From Spinacia oleracea (Eukaryota; Streptophyta; Magnoliopsida; Caryophyllales; Amaranthaceae): a DNA stretch of 64,000 nt. A model generated the notes under the pieces. It saw only the letters and a program-made list of their open reading frames with translations, searched no databases and was not told the DNA's origin. A program made the translations under genes and the position numbers. Below, one piece after another: positions 1 to 12,089 of the stretch (position 1 is the stretch's first letter; each line of letters opens with the position of its first letter). The stretch covers positions 103,761,157 through 103,825,156 of the forward strand of contig NC_079492.1 of assembly GCF_020520425.1 (NCBI RefSeq). Direction: 5' to 3'.

Positions 1-873
1 CAGCCCACTCAGCGCCCGCGTGCTGTGCGCGCTGCGCGTGCTGTGCGCGCTGCGCGCTGCGCGTGCTGTGCGCGCTGCGCGCTGCGCGCAGCCTGCTGGG
101 CCTGGCCTTGCGCTGGGCCTGGCGTTGCTGTTTGTGCGGCGCGCTTGGCTTGCTGGGCGATGGCCTGGCTTCGTGCTTGGCCTCGTCCGGCAGGCCTCGT
201 CCGGCAGGCCTCGTCCGATGCTTATTCGTACGATGCGCTTCCGATTAAATTTTCCGATTCCGGAATTTATTTCCGATACGAACAATATTTAATATTTCCG
301 ATTCCGGAATTAATTTCCGTTTCGAACAAATATTTAATATTTCCGTTTCCGGAATTATTTTCCGATTCCGGTAATATTTCCGATTCTGACAATATTTCCG
401 TTTCCGGCAATATTTCCGATTCTGGCAATATTTCCATTTCCGATAATATTTTCCGACACGTACCATGTTTCCGTTTCCGGCAACATCTACGACTTGGATA
501 ATATTTATATTTCCGATACGATCCATATTTCCGTTTCCGGCAATATCATCGTTTCCGGAGTATTCATTCCTTGCCTGTGACGATCTTAGCTCCCACTGAA
601 ACCAAGATCCGTCGGTTCCGAATATTCATAGATGGAGTATTTAATGCTATTAAATACTTGATCCGTTTACGTACTATTTGTGTGACCCTACGGGTTCAGT
701 CAAGAGTAAGCTGTGGATTAATATCATTAATTCCACTTGAACTGAAGCGGCCTCTAGCTAGGCATTCAGCTCACTTGATCTCACTGAATTATTAACTTGT
801 TAATTAATACTGAACCGCATTTATTAGACTTATCATAGAATGCATACTTGGACCAAGGGCATTATTTCCTTCA
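1..873 (-). mobile_element. Partial LTR of Copia A/B family (cut by window edge)
   Basis: Read on the minus strand, the LTR begins TGAAGGAAATAATG at 873 and runs out of the window at base 1. It matches the Copia A LTRs (40226-41596, 49225-50611) over the same motifs: the 18-bp Ttccg/cgg periodic array (about 246-545) and the GC-rich block (1-200). No polypurine tract follows base 873, so 873 is the outer border of either a 5' LTR or a solo LTR; the possible TSD GAAAC (874-878) cannot be confirmed. Its sequence variants match the LTR at 63429-64000 better than Copia A, so these two belong to one subfamily. Confidence 0.85.
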
Positions 874-887
874 GAAACCAATAGTAA

Positions 888-1255
<368 letters not shown>

Positions 1256-1621
1256 AAGCCTCAGGTGAATGACTAAGTATTTCATACAACTATTTTTTTG
1301 TACAATACTCCTATATTATACTCCATAACATCCTATCGAATTTGTTGAAAAGAAAAATCGATCCATAAATCTATAACTTAATTTTGTCTACGCCAACAAT
1401 CAACTTTATGGGTATTTTGGTGAATTTAATTAAATTCCAGGGGCATTTTATGAAAAAATCGATTTTTTAATCGTTGTGCGTCTGAGTGAATTGCCTATAC
1501 TCAAATTCAAAATAAAAAATTATATATGTTCGTCTGAAATGGATTGTCTCGACTCAAATTTGGAATAAAAAAATGTATAAGCATTAAACTTTCGGTGAGA
1601 AACTAAAAGTATTAGTTATAC

Positions 1622-1750
<129 letters not shown>

Positions 1751-3439
1751 GTGAATAAGTTTATGGATGTTACAGTCAATGTGTGAATTTTGGTTAATCG
1801 CGTGAATCTATACTATATATGAAAAGGTGTTCCTAAGTACGTATACGTGTCTCATAACCCCCTTCTTAATTACTAGGATTGAACATCATACTTCATTAGT
1901 TAAAATTTGTATTTTCTACCATCTTAGCCAGCTACCATTAATTGTGTATCTTTCCATATAAATATATATATTTTTAAAAGAATGAAAATTTTAAAAAATG
2001 AAATTAAAAAAAATGAATTTATTTATAAATATACAATTACTCCGTTCCCAACTTAAGCCTCAAAATAAAAATAAATCTTGGGTAATGGAGAGTAGTTTTT
2101 ATAAAGATGGAAACGTCAACGAATGTAGATTGATCAACTAATCAGGAAGAAGAAGATCCAATTTTATTTTGATTTTCGGATATGAGATTTCAAATTGGGA
2201 AGATTGTTAATCAACGCTAATTTTGTGTTACCATCACCATAATTCGATTACGGCACCACCTATATGGACATATATATTTACAAAAAGTAACCCTTATTAA
2301 AAGTAAAAACCCGGAGAACGCTCGGACAACGCAATAGTTATCTATCATATGTTGCTCCCTCTGTCATATATTGATTTTTACACTTTTATTTTAGAAAAAT
2401 TTCCATAATTCTATAACTCTTAATCTAATACATCGGTCTCTCTTCCAGCTATTAAAAAAGTTAGGTTCACAACTCTCTCACGTCCAATATAAAAGTATAC
2501 CACTACTTCACTAGATACAAAGTATCTTTTATTACATCTACATTTTCAATAAAAATTGATGGTCAGAGAATAACCTATGGACGGGTATCACCTAAAAAGT
2601 GTCAAAACTTGTATAAAGCCAAGAAAATAAATCAAATATTATACCATTCAATTATTTTTTTTAAAAGAAATGACTTAAAATTGCGATTAATAATGATGTG
2701 TATAAGTTTGGAATCTACCGCGAGGATACTTATAATACTAGCTCGGTCTAGTTTGATCATGGAATTGAAGGAGCCACGAGTAAGTGACATGTAGAGTGTA
2801 AGAATTTTATACTATACAACCATTGCAAATTTGCAATAATGTGTACAACGATTAATAATGATCTTTGCTCCATTTAACTTTTTACGGTCTGTCAAACGCG
2901 ACTTAAAACGTAAATATCTCCAATTATACACGGGTGAAAATTATAAAAAGTTGATATTATGAAATTATACCTTGAAACGAGTCTAACAAAATTTCACATG
3001 ATTATATTATTTTTTATAGATTAGAGGAAAATTATGGTCGGACTTTTTAAATTTTGACCCAAAAAATAAAATGGATCAAACATTAAGAGATGGACTAAGT
3101 ATTAAATACAAAAACCATCAAAGAGGGTGTATCATTCTAAAAAAAAGGTGAACCATGTAAACTGTAAAGCAATCATATGGTAGTTGATAAATAAATAAAT
3201 AAAACACAAATAAAGTTTGCATGGTACGTAAAATTAGATTCCAATCGTTGTATTTGCAATAACAAATTAATAATCACCATTGATTGGAAAATTGATAGAA
3301 TGATCCTCAACAGCAGAACAAACAACACAACACAACTTCCTTTGTCACATTCAACTGACCTCTGGCTCATGTTGTTCCCACCCTGTCTTACTTGGTTTCA
3401 AATAATCACAAATTTACAACCTCGATTATAGGACTTTAA
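1751..3439. other. AT-rich intergenic DNA, no gene recognised
   Basis: No frame here has coding character. A stretch around 2840-3140 resembles the interior of the mariner-type MITEs nearby, for example a lone ctccatttaactttttacgg motif, and is probably a decayed copy. Nothing else could be named. Confidence 0.5.
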
Positions 3440-3441
3440 TA

Positions 3442-3664
3442 CTTCCTCCGATTTTTAATACTCGCAACGTTTGTGATTTCTATACTATACGTAAGATAAA
3501 ACATAGTCATGTGAGATCTTGTTAGATTCGTCTTAATGTGTATTTTCAAAATATTAACTTTTCTAAATTTTTACTTAAAGAAAATTAAAGATATTAGTGA
3601 TCAAAGTTGTGCATTGACATCCGTAAAAGCGACAAACGTTGCGAGTAAAAATAAACGGAGGAAG
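3442..3664. mobile_element. Stowaway-like (Tc1/mariner) MITE
   Basis: The 223-bp element is bounded by TA on both sides (3440-3441 and 3665-3666). Terminal inverted repeats read cttcctccg...tactcgcaacgttt on the left and the complement aaacgttgcgagta...cggaggaag on the right. The interior has the motif catgtgagatcttgttaga, which recurs in the degenerate copies near 4805, 6420, 10290 (inverted) and 20155, so this is one family present at least five times in the window. Confidence 0.85.
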
Positions 3665-3854
3665 TATTCCTTTATACTAAATGTACCAATATTATACGGT
3701 GTACGAAATATAAAACCCCAATTCACCAAAGTTGTTTAAGGAAGTATAATTACACTAATCGTTTTTTTGACTTTTCATACTCTGTATAAAATATAACGCA
3801 CAGAGAAGATGCATAAACACTAGTTATAATGCACTTATAAAAATTAGTTAATGA

Positions 3855-4026
3855 ACCAATTGACTGTTGGTTCAGTGGTGATTGAGGCTGAACTTGGTAG
3901 GGAGGACCCGTGTTCGATCCCCCGCAACAACAATTGAGAGGGGAATGAAACCTATCCACTCAGAACTCGCCCCGAATCCGGATTAGCCCTAAGGTGAACC
4001 GGATGGTACACAAAAAAAAAAAAAAA
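3855..4026 (+). mobile_element. tRNA-derived SINE with poly(A) tail and TSD
   Basis: A roughly 170-bp insertion flanked by a 12-bp TSD, ATTAGTTAATGA, at 3843-3854 and 4027-4038. The head has tRNA-like pol III promoter boxes: an A box around 3868-3886 (ggttcagtggtgattgagg) and a B box around 3911-3922 (tgttcgatcccc). The body is followed by gaaccggatggtacac and a run of about 15 A. This layout is diagnostic for a tRNA-derived SINE mobilised by LINE machinery. The TSD is perfect, suggesting a fairly recent insertion. The family name was not determined. Confidence 0.88.
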
Positions 4027-4708
4027 ATTAGTTAATGAGGTTGGAGCATTATGGTAGCTAAAATGATTAAAAAATGATTATAGGTTGGAATAAAGGAATA
4101 TAGGTGCGTGGAAGGAACTAAAAAACATCCACTGATGATTCCTTGGTTTTGTTTTTGCCAGACTGCCTCTGTCAAATGACATCTCAATGCCAGTTTTCTG
4201 AGTTACCCGCCCTATTTCTTTTCTAGTCTTGTCAACTTCTTTTATACGACGTCGCTATGTGCTAGAGTCAAGCAACTCAGATGCGCTTCAACTAGCATAT
4301 GTACACTAATTATACTTATTTATTGTACACTAGTTGTCCAGTTATAAATAACAACTTGTGGAATACATTTAGGGCACGTTACATCTTAAAAATAAGTTTT
4401 ATGTATAATAAGTTTAAATAAATTAAGATGAGGTCCAGATAAGTTACAATAAAATCTAATAAGTTAAATAAGGTCCAATCAAATAAATCAGATTTGATCA
4501 ATTCCAATAAGTTCAAATAATAAGTCACTCAACTTCAGAAATTCGTCTAAAACCCACTCTTAGGTAGCGTCGTGCAATCATCCATCCATCATCTTCGACA
4601 CCAACAAATCTTGGTACATTCCTATCCTTCCTAGATGAACAATGACACTCCATAAATGTCTACATGTGGCAATTAACCAAAACATCTCAAAATAAGTATT
4701 AAAATGTA

Positions 4709-4958
4709 CTTTCTCCGTCTCTAAAGGATTGTATCATTGCAATTTTTTAGTCAAATTTAAAAAAAATTATCTATGAATTCTCAATAGCCTATAAGAAATA
4801 CTATAGTCATGTGGGGGGCTTGTTAAATTTATTGTAATATATATTTATCAACTTTTTATAATTTTTACACGGGTAGAATTAGAGATATTTACGTTTTAAA
4901 TCGTGTTTCGGATACCGTGAAAAGTCAAATGGGGCAATCTTTTAGGGACGGTATGAAT
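4709..4958. mobile_element. Stowaway-like MITE, degenerate
   Basis: The left end, ctttctccgtctctaaaggatt, follows TA (4707-4708). The right end, aatcttttagggacggta, is its inverted match. The interior contains catgtggggggcttgtta, the family motif also seen in the MITE at 3442. The right terminus is eroded. A further unpaired left end (actccatccgttcctaaaata) begins near 4970. Confidence 0.65.
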
Positions 4959-5620
4959 ACAACTTATTACTCCATCCGTTCCTAAAATATTGCCCTAATT
5001 TCCTTTAATGTATGTCCCTTTGAGTTCTCCCATGACATTTATAGTATGTGATTCTCACATGTTTCCACTCATATTCTATTATTTGAATTAGCAAAAAAAA
5101 GAAACTATCAATGCACTTGTTTTTTCTTTTTCTTCTAACTTAATAAAGTAAAAATGTGGTATGGAATAATCTTTTACCAATACAATAAAAAAGAATAGGA
5201 ATATCACACCGTCAACGGTACAAGTACACAACAACTTCACTAGTATTTCAAGTAATGGAAAACTCATCATACATTTAGGAAAGCCAATAAAGCAACAATT
5301 TGGATAACTCATCATCATTCTCAATTCCCCCGTAAGCATGTACATTGGTTGACTTTTTCAAAGAATTCTTGGATGACTCTCCACTCTCTCTCTCTCTACC
5401 ATTATATCTTTATAAGACACACTCAAGAATTCATTCCGAAAAGCACCCAACATTGGTTAATTGGTTCCTCAAATGAGCTCTAGCTCCAATCTATTTTTTA
5501 CCATTTGGTGGTCCATGATTAATTATTTTTTTAAACAAAGTTACTCCCTATTTTTCAACAAGAATAAACTTTTGGAGGGCTCTTGGGCAAGAACTACCTT
5601 GAAGCAACTCTCCATTAAGA

Positions 5621-5850
5621 GCTACTCAAAAGCCCCTCAAGAACCACTCAAGAGCCCCAATGTTGACCAAGAGATAGTTTTTGTTGAAAAGCTACTTCAA
5701 GAGCCCTAATGTTCATGTTCTAAAACATTACATTTCCCTTACCCTCCATTTGACATAGTTTTCTTTGAAAACAAACAAAACAAAAACAAAAACAAAAATA
5801 TGAAAAACACCACAAAAACAATTATATATGTTTATTTATTTTTGTCAATT
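5621..5850. repeat. Direct repeat, copy 1 of 2
   Basis: This block (ctactcaaaagcccctcaag ... ccctccatttgacatagtt ... aaacaaaaacaaaaa) recurs at 6049-6270 in the same orientation with only small changes. An open frame through it (5461-5709) is low-complexity and is not carried through the second copy. No protein similarity was recognised. Confidence 0.8.
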
Positions 5851-6048
5851 ATACATTGGTGAGAGGAATCATCAATTGAGGGGTTATTGTATTATTTTGT
5901 AGAAACTTAATAATACGATAATATTTGAGGGGAGGAAATCTAAATTTCCTCACAAACACTTGTGTCTTTTATTATAATTTTTCTATTTGTTCCATATTGT
6001 ATTTGAGGGTTTGTTCCTAATCGTTTGTGGCAGACTTTTGGTTATAAC

Positions 6049-6270
6049 ACTACTCAAGAGCCCCTCAAGAACCACTCAAGAACCCCAATGTTGGCCAAAA
6101 AATGGTTCTTGTTGGAGAGCTACTCCAAGAGCATCAATGTACATACTCTAAAACATTTCCCTTACCCTCCATTTGACATAGTTTTTCTTTGAAAACAAAC
6201 AAAACAAAAACAAAAATATGAAAACACCACAAAAACAATTCTATATGTTTATTATTTTTTGTCAATTTTC
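6049..6270. repeat. Direct repeat, copy 2 of 2
   Basis: Second copy of the block at 5621-5850, separated from it by about 200 bp. The order is the same: the Ser/Lys-like caagagcccctcaag motif, then the acatttcccttaccctccat motif, then an A-rich tail. It may be a tandemly duplicated repeat unit or two insertions of one element. Confidence 0.8.
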
Positions 6271-6318
6271 AAAATTTAAAATGAATATTTTAAGTTAATG
6301 ATTCAATTCAAATCACAT

Positions 6319-6588
6319 ATTTTCTCTGTTTGGAAATACTTGCAACATTCAGACTTTTTACACTATTTACGTATTCTACTTTGACTATTGTTGATGATTT
6401 ATATTTTAGATAAAACATAGCCATGTGAGATTTTGATAGATTCTTCTCAATGTGTATTTTTAAAATATCAATTTTTTATAATTTTTGAGAAAATTTTGAT
6501 TGAAGAGAATTTAAGATAGTAACGAACAAAATTGTACATTAACATGTGTAAAAGTAAGTAACGTTACACGTATTTTCAAATGGAGTAA
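6319..6588. mobile_element. Mariner-type MITE, degenerate
   Basis: The ends ttctctgtttggaaatactt and cgtattttcaaatggagtaa are imperfect inverted matches. The interior carries the family motif catgtgagattttgatagat. It lies about 550 bp upstream of the RABA start codon. The next part (6589-7135) holds the RABA upstream region: a strongly pyrimidine-rich tract at 6780-6935 that probably includes the 5' UTR. Confidence 0.6.
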
Positions 6589-7135
6589 GTACATCTATAC
6601 AAATAACTTACAAAAAATCACAAAATCAAAAACAGAAAATTGATGGTGGATTGGTGGGATACCGAAAGAACAATTTTAAAAAAGTTAAAATCAACGATAT
6701 AACCTCAATTCTAATTTAAAACATTATTTTTTTCCAAAGACACCAAAACAGACCGTTTCAAATAGCGGGGTTCATTTCATCATCGTTTTCTCCGTTTCAC
6801 TGTTATTCACAAACCCACTTTCTCTTTCGCCCAAAAACTCCCACTTTCTCTCTCCTCTCTTTCCCTTTTCCCCAATTGCTTCAATTTTCAACACTACACT
6901 TCTCCAACGACAACAACACTCCTTCGCAGCAATATCCTCTCCAATTAGGTATAAACATTTTCATTTCTCCAGCATTTTGATCCTTGTCATTGATTTATGA
7001 TTTATTCAATTTGCTCGAAGATCGATCTATTTCCCCCCTTTTTTTTTGTGATCATTGATTAATTGAATGTTTTCTATTGGATCTGAATTAGGGTTTGGAT
7101 CGCATTAATCGAGTTTCTCTTCAGTCGTGAGAGAA

Positions 7136-8755
7136 ATGGCGAATAGAGTAGATCATGAATACGATTACCTGTTCAAGATCGTATTGATTGGTGACTCCGG
7201 TGTTGGTAAATCTAACATTCTTTCGAGGTTTACGAGGAATGAATTTTGCTTGGAATCTAAATCCACCATCGGTGTTGAGTTCGCTACTCGTACTCTTCAG
7301 GTTGATCTCTTTCTCTCTCCTTAATCTATTGTCTGCTCTTAGTAATTGATTTATTAGATATGATAATTGTAATTATTGAATTATTAGATCATTTGGATTT
7401 GTAAGTTTCACTCGTTTCGCCTTATTCGATCTCTTTGCATTTCATGTGTTTAATTTCCTCAAAGATTGATCTTTTCTATGTGCTAGTTTAGTGATTGGTA
7501 AGAGCAAATTGTTTACAGGTCTGATTTTCCAGCCTTTTAGTGTCGAATACAATGATCATGGAGAACTTGTGTTTGAAGCTTAAGGCTCAGTTGTTGATCA
7601 CAGTGCTGATCGGATTACACTTCGTATGTATATTCTTTGAGATAAAACTTAATTCAAAGAGGTGTTGGTCATAAAGCGATTATGTTGTTTATTGTTATGT
7701 TTGTCTAAGTACTTGAATCCTGCCTTTTGATTGATGCCTATATTTTACATGGTTCACATTTTTTGACCCAAGTATTAGAAGTTTAAGTTGAGCTTAGAAC
7801 GTGGTTGAATCTCATCTCCCCCATTGTCTGATTGTGGATGACTTGAACCTGTGGAGATCTTGGATCTGTTTCCCTTGGTTTTTCATAGTTACTTACCTTT
7901 TCCCTTTCCTATTGGTATCCAATTTGGACTATACTGTCTCTTCCCTTTCTTGTCGATGGTATACTTAATAGGATTTGCTTTATGCTTGATTTGTTTGGTG
8001 ATGGCCTTAATGTTCATAGTTAAGCTGGCATTGCATATAATCAGTTGAATGGTAGGATTCTTTTTCGAATGAATGTACATTTTGGAATCTGAGATCATTG
8101 GTGAGATCATGGAATTATTTGGCCCCATGAGCGTTGGATGTTAAAGGTTGATACCATTATACATTGACTTTTTAGCATTGAGCCCCAATACATTCAATGA
8201 ATGGTGGGGAACTTTGGTTAGCTATTAATTAACTTTCTAGTACTAAATGAATTATCTTTCGTACTTCAACAACAGGTAGAAGGAAAGACTGTGAAGGCTC
8301 AGATATGGGATACAGCTGGTCAAGAGCGTTACCGTGCTATCACCAGTGCTTATTACAGAGGAGCTGTTGGTGCGCTCCTTGTTTACGACATAACCAAGAA
8401 ACAAACATTTGATAATGTCCAGAGATGGCTTCGTGAATTGAGAGACCACGCAGATTCTAACATTGTCATCATGATGGCTGGAAACAAGTCAGATTTAAAG
8501 CATCTGAGAGCCGTTGCAGAAGAGGACGGGCATGCATTTGCTGAAAAGGAGGGTCTGTCTTTTCTTGAAACATCCGCATTGGAAGCCGTCAACATTGAGA
8601 AGGCTTTCCAAACAATATTAACAGAGATTTACCATATAATTAGCAAGAAAGCCTTGGCAGCCCAAGAAGCTACCAGCAACCTTCCTGGTCAAGGCACAAC
8701 CATCGATGTTGCCGACGCAGCAGGAAATCAGAGGAGAATGTGTTGTAACACTTGA
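7136..8755 (+). CDS. RABA (Rab11-type) small GTPase
   Basis: Exons 7136-7300 and 8276-8755, separated by a GT-AG phase-0 intron, encode 214 aa. Family role: Rab11/RABA GTPases cycle between GDP and GTP and direct traffic between the trans-Golgi/recycling endosomes and the plasma membrane or cell plate. Visible motifs: P-loop GDSGVGKS (19-26), switch I STIGVEF with Thr44, switch II WDTAGQE (66-72), NKSD (125-128), ETSAL (153-157), and a C-terminal di-cysteine (211-212) for double geranylgeranylation. Length is normal. The start is the ATG at 7136, which gives the usual [18 protein letters not shown] N-terminus; the upstream GTG in frame is not used. The sequence is closest in feel to RABA1/RABA2; the exact subclass is not settled. 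All key residues are present, so it should be functional. Confidence 0.95.
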
Positions 8756-9596
8756 AGGGATAATCAGAGGATAGCTAGCAAGCATCAGGCTTTCTCTTTC
8801 TCCTTTGTTTCCTTTTACCAAAATTTTCCCTTATGTTTTCACCTTTATTTTTTGGGGGACGAGACTCTGTAGAATACTTTCGATCATTGAGTTGTGATGA
8901 CGATTGACAAGCTTGTGAAAGTGAATACCCTAGAGTTATCCTTAGAAGGTTTCCCATTCATTTGTTGATTAGTTCCTTTTCTGTTCACTTGGATTGGAAC
9001 TAACTGGTAGTGACCTACCCCAAGAATTGATGTCAATTTGTCACTTAGTTTTTTAAGAAGGTTTGACTAGAACCTTTCCATTACATTGAATAGGAAACAC
9101 CATATCTTGTTGAATTCTTTGTTCCTCTATGCTACAGTTATTGATTACAGGTTTTATCAGTTGCCTTTTTGCGCTCTTATTTGATGACTATTTTGATTTC
9201 TGATGTTCAATTACAGATTTCTGGCAATGTTGCTTTGCAGAATGTAAAATTTTGTTTGAAATTTGCCCCAGGCTCCTCTAATACATGACAAGAGATTACA
9301 TGAACCTTAAAAACATCCTTTAAACGTGCGAGACCATTTTCTAGACCAATAATGCCGATTTATCCATCCATATGTTCAAACTTCCAAGTAATTCATTTTT
9401 GCTAACACCTTAAAGAAGGTATCACCAGGATCTCCCATTCTCCCCTCAAGGATTAAGCGAACGCTCAGTCACGAAAGTGGTCAGGGATCACCCGATTAGG
9501 TGCAGGAGGCAGACCACCAGTCCAGTTAAGCGACGCGCCGAAACAGCCTCTAACTGTAAATTCTCAATCTTTCTCATGTTTATATGTTACTCGTAA
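8756..9596. other. RABA 3' UTR and downstream DNA
   Basis: T-rich transcript-like sequence follows the RABA stop to roughly 9250. Beyond that is unremarkable DNA, with a GC-richer patch near 9430-9545 that could not be assigned. No open frame of note. Confidence 0.45.
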
Positions 9597-9990
9597 GGGC
9601 ATGCTTGGATTGAGGGTAGTGCATTAAGGGGATAATAAAAGTCAAACTAAAAAATATAAGGTAATTGAAGGGGATGATGATGGGATGAAGTGGTGGCAAA
9701 GAGAATAAGCTAATGTTGACAAGAAGAAAATAAAAGGAAAGGGGGAACAAATTACAAATACCCTCGTTATTGGGGAATAGTTACCCACCATCCCACTAGG
9801 ATAATTATTACCCTCATTTGGAGAGTAATAACTTCCCCCTTCCTCCCTTCTCCTCACGACACCACCACTACCACAACTTCTCATCACAATACCACCACAC
9901 CACCCTCCTTGCAACCACCTCAATTCACCTTCATTGTCTTTTTATTAAGGTGGTTTGACTTTTATTACCCCCATAATCCATTACATTGGT
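9597..9990. mobile_element. Foldback MITE-like element
   Basis: Inverted arms: ggggataataaaagtcaaac (about 9638-9657) against the complement of gtttgacttttattaccccc (about 9952-9971), extending outward through gcttggattgaggg and ccataatccattacattgg. The middle contains smaller palindromes rich in attaccct. Ends and TSD are not sharply defined. Confidence 0.5.
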
Positions 9991-10147
9991 TAACGTGATA
10001 AAAAAAATTGTGCCATCTAAAAAAACGGGGAAAGTAGCTTTTAACCTGTTCGATGCACGGGTAATTATTATTATTATTTTAAAGGAGTACCCCATCCGTC
10101 CCATCTTACAATTTTTGTTTTCTATGTAGGGTGTCTCAAATGTTGTA

Positions 10148-10410
10148 CTCCCTCGATCTGTCCCTAAATGTTTTTCTCATTTCTCTTTAGCACACATGCC
10201 AATGCACATTTTACATCGTTAATATATCTAGTTACGTGTTATTAAAAATTATAAAATTTTCATATTGTTAAAGTACTCATTGAGACGAATCAAACAAGAC
10301 CCCCCATGACTATGTTTTTTCTTATATATTGAACGTAATTCATAAGATTTTCTTCAATTGTGAATAGTTTCAAAAATCTAAATGGGAAAAATATTTAGAT
10401 TCGGAGGGAG
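10148..10410. mobile_element. Stowaway MITE nested in the 10090 element
   Basis: Ends ctccctcgatctgtccctaa and ttcggagggag, flanked by TA at 10146-10147 and 10411-10412. The interior carries the inverted form of the family motif (gacgaatcaaacaagaccc). Confidence 0.85.
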
Positions 10411-10654
10411 TATCTAATTTGACAATTTTATATTTAATCAATTAATTTGCCCAACATACCCTTATAAACAATTTAAATACTCAAATTGTCCTACTTTTCT
10501 TTACGAAACATGTGCCCAAAATTAATGTTTGTTCTATGAAAATTTGTGTTGTTGATTTTTTTTTATTTAATTAACAACCCCCTCTCTCTTCCATACTTTT
10601 ATTGATTTTTGTTTTTTTGTTTAAAAAATTATAAAAAATTTATATATTCTTTTA

Positions 10655-11009
10655 CTCCCTCTGTCTCTTTTTGTTTTTACGTTTGGTATTTTTCACGCAT
10701 TTTAACGACTAATTAATGTGCATTGAGATTCTTCTAAGTGTTTTATGTAAACGAGGAAAATTGCGTTTATTTATAATGCTTTCAATCTTATCAAAATTCT
10801 AATATTGGGAAAATGAGAAAAAAGTTAATGTTCTAATGGAAAAGTGTGAGATATTAAATGACCAAATGGATTTAATTGGTTAAAATAATAATTGGACACA
10901 AATTTTGATAGAATATTAAATTATTTATGTGATAATATAAAAGAAAATGTAAAAAACATTTTGGGACACCCAAAAGGAAAACGTAAAGAACAAAAAGAGA
11001 CGGAGGGAG
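10655..11009. mobile_element. Second Stowaway MITE nested in the 10090 element
   Basis: The TIR ctccctctgtctctttttgt pairs with acaaaaagagacggagggag, flanked by TA at 10653-10654 and 11010-11011. The long and nearly perfect TIRs suggest it is younger than its host element. Confidence 0.88.
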
Positions 11010-11326
11010 TAATAAACTACAATAACATTAATTTTTAATCATGTCATTTTTCAAATTCTTTAATTCCCGCAAAAAATGTCAACGGACATTGTATTATGGG
11101 ACAAAGAGAGTATATTTTAAAATATTGTTGGTAAGGTTGAAGGAATTATTTGCAATGTAAAAAAAGTGATTCATTTTTAACAAACACAAGTACAGAAAGG
11201 AAAAATTAATTAGAAAAGTAACGAGAAGACATGTGGCAAAAAATACTTGTGGCTTATCGCGAACATGCCTTCAGTCTCAACCACTGGGTCAATACGGAGT
11301 ACTCGTTAGTTTAACTACAAAAATGA

Positions 11327-11353
11327 CTAGTGCTTGGTGCACACATTGCGCGT
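11327..11353 (-). mobile_element. Helitron-like 3' terminus
   Basis: On the minus strand: a short hairpin (gcgcaatgtgtgc) followed about 8 nt later by CTAG and then T. This is the hallmark of a Helitron 3' end inserted at an AT dinucleotide. The 5' TC end was not found, so the body is undefined. Confidence 0.45.
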
Positions 11354-11455
11354 AGAGATTTTTTTAATCCGATTTTATAATAATGTTTCAACACTTTAAA
11401 AGAGTAAACTGGCTTTTGGGGCCGGACGATGACCTAAACTATCACATGAATAACT

Positions 11456-11678
11456 CATTACAAAAAAGGCCAATAGTGGTGGGATTTCCTGTCGCGAACC
11501 TGTTATATAAGGGGGTCGTCATTAATGGAAAACCACGTCGTTAGCCCGTCGTAAAAGGCATTTGCGACAGTTATTTCCGTCCTTATATAGTTGTTAGCCC
11601 GTCGCAAAAGGCTTTTGCGACGAGAATTTTTGACCCGTCATTATTGAGTTGTCATTAATAATACAAATTCTTATAGTG
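11456..11678. mobile_element. CACTA-type MITE with ACT TSD
   Basis: The 223-bp element starts CATTACAAAAAAGG and ends CTTATAGTG, i.e. the CACTA/CATTA inverted terminus, with a 3-bp TSD ACT at 11453-11455 and 11679-11681. The interior repeats cccgtcgcaaaaggc / tttgcgacg motifs, typical of non-autonomous En/Spm derivatives. The left CATTA is a one-base variant of CACTA. Confidence 0.85.
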
Positions 11679-11840
11679 ACTACAATTATGCCATGGTACA
11701 AAACTTCGTGATTAAATCTCAATTTTATTTATTTTATTAATTTATCTTTGTTGTCGTTCCTTTAATCCTTTATTAACTTTGTTTTGCAAAGGATGACATG
11801 TAACGTGACATAGTTTAACGGTTAAGCCTTTAATGCTAAA

Positions 11841-11876
11841 CTAGTTCTTGGACCCATTCGACGAACGGGCTGGTTA
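11841..11876 (-). mobile_element. Helitron-like 3' terminus
   Basis: On the minus strand: cccgttcgtcgaatggg forms a hairpin with one G-T wobble, then tccaagaa, CTAG and T. This is a good Helitron 3' signature. The element would extend to the right on the plus strand, possibly over the LINE debris at 12.1-13.2 kb, but the 5' end was not located. Confidence 0.55.
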
Positions 11877-12089
11877 TATGTTGGTCTACTGTGATATATA
11901 ATGGCATTTTAGAGATCTCATTCTATTAGTAGGCACTGGTAATACTCCGTAGTTATTAGTTGTTTGAACTTTTTATTTCACTTTTCAAAATGATCATTAC
12001 ATTTACTATTTGCACAATTACTAAGATAAAAATGGAGAGTGTGTAAATTGGGTGAGTATAATAAAATATGGATAATATAAGAGAGATGC

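Larger units (their letters stand above)
10090..11110. mobile_element. Outer Stowaway-like MITE interrupted by two others
   Basis: The left terminus, ccccatccgtcccatcttac, follows TA (10088-10089). The right terminus, attatgggacaaagagag, precedes TA (11111-11112). The two are inverted matches. Without the two inner elements (10148-10410 and 10655-11009) about 400 bp of outer element remains, a normal MITE size. Confidence 0.7.

Noticed and set aside
246..545. CRISPR-like array of regularly spaced repeats
   Set aside because: The 18-bp units are continuous, without unique spacers, and lie inside a plant LTR.
3855..3930. A tRNA gene in the SINE head
   Set aside because: Promoter boxes only; the cloverleaf is broken and poly(A) plus TSD show it is a SINE.
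5088..5345. 85-aa Phe/Met-rich frame on the minus strand
   Set aside because: No domain, no start or splice context, AT-rich MITE neighbourhood.
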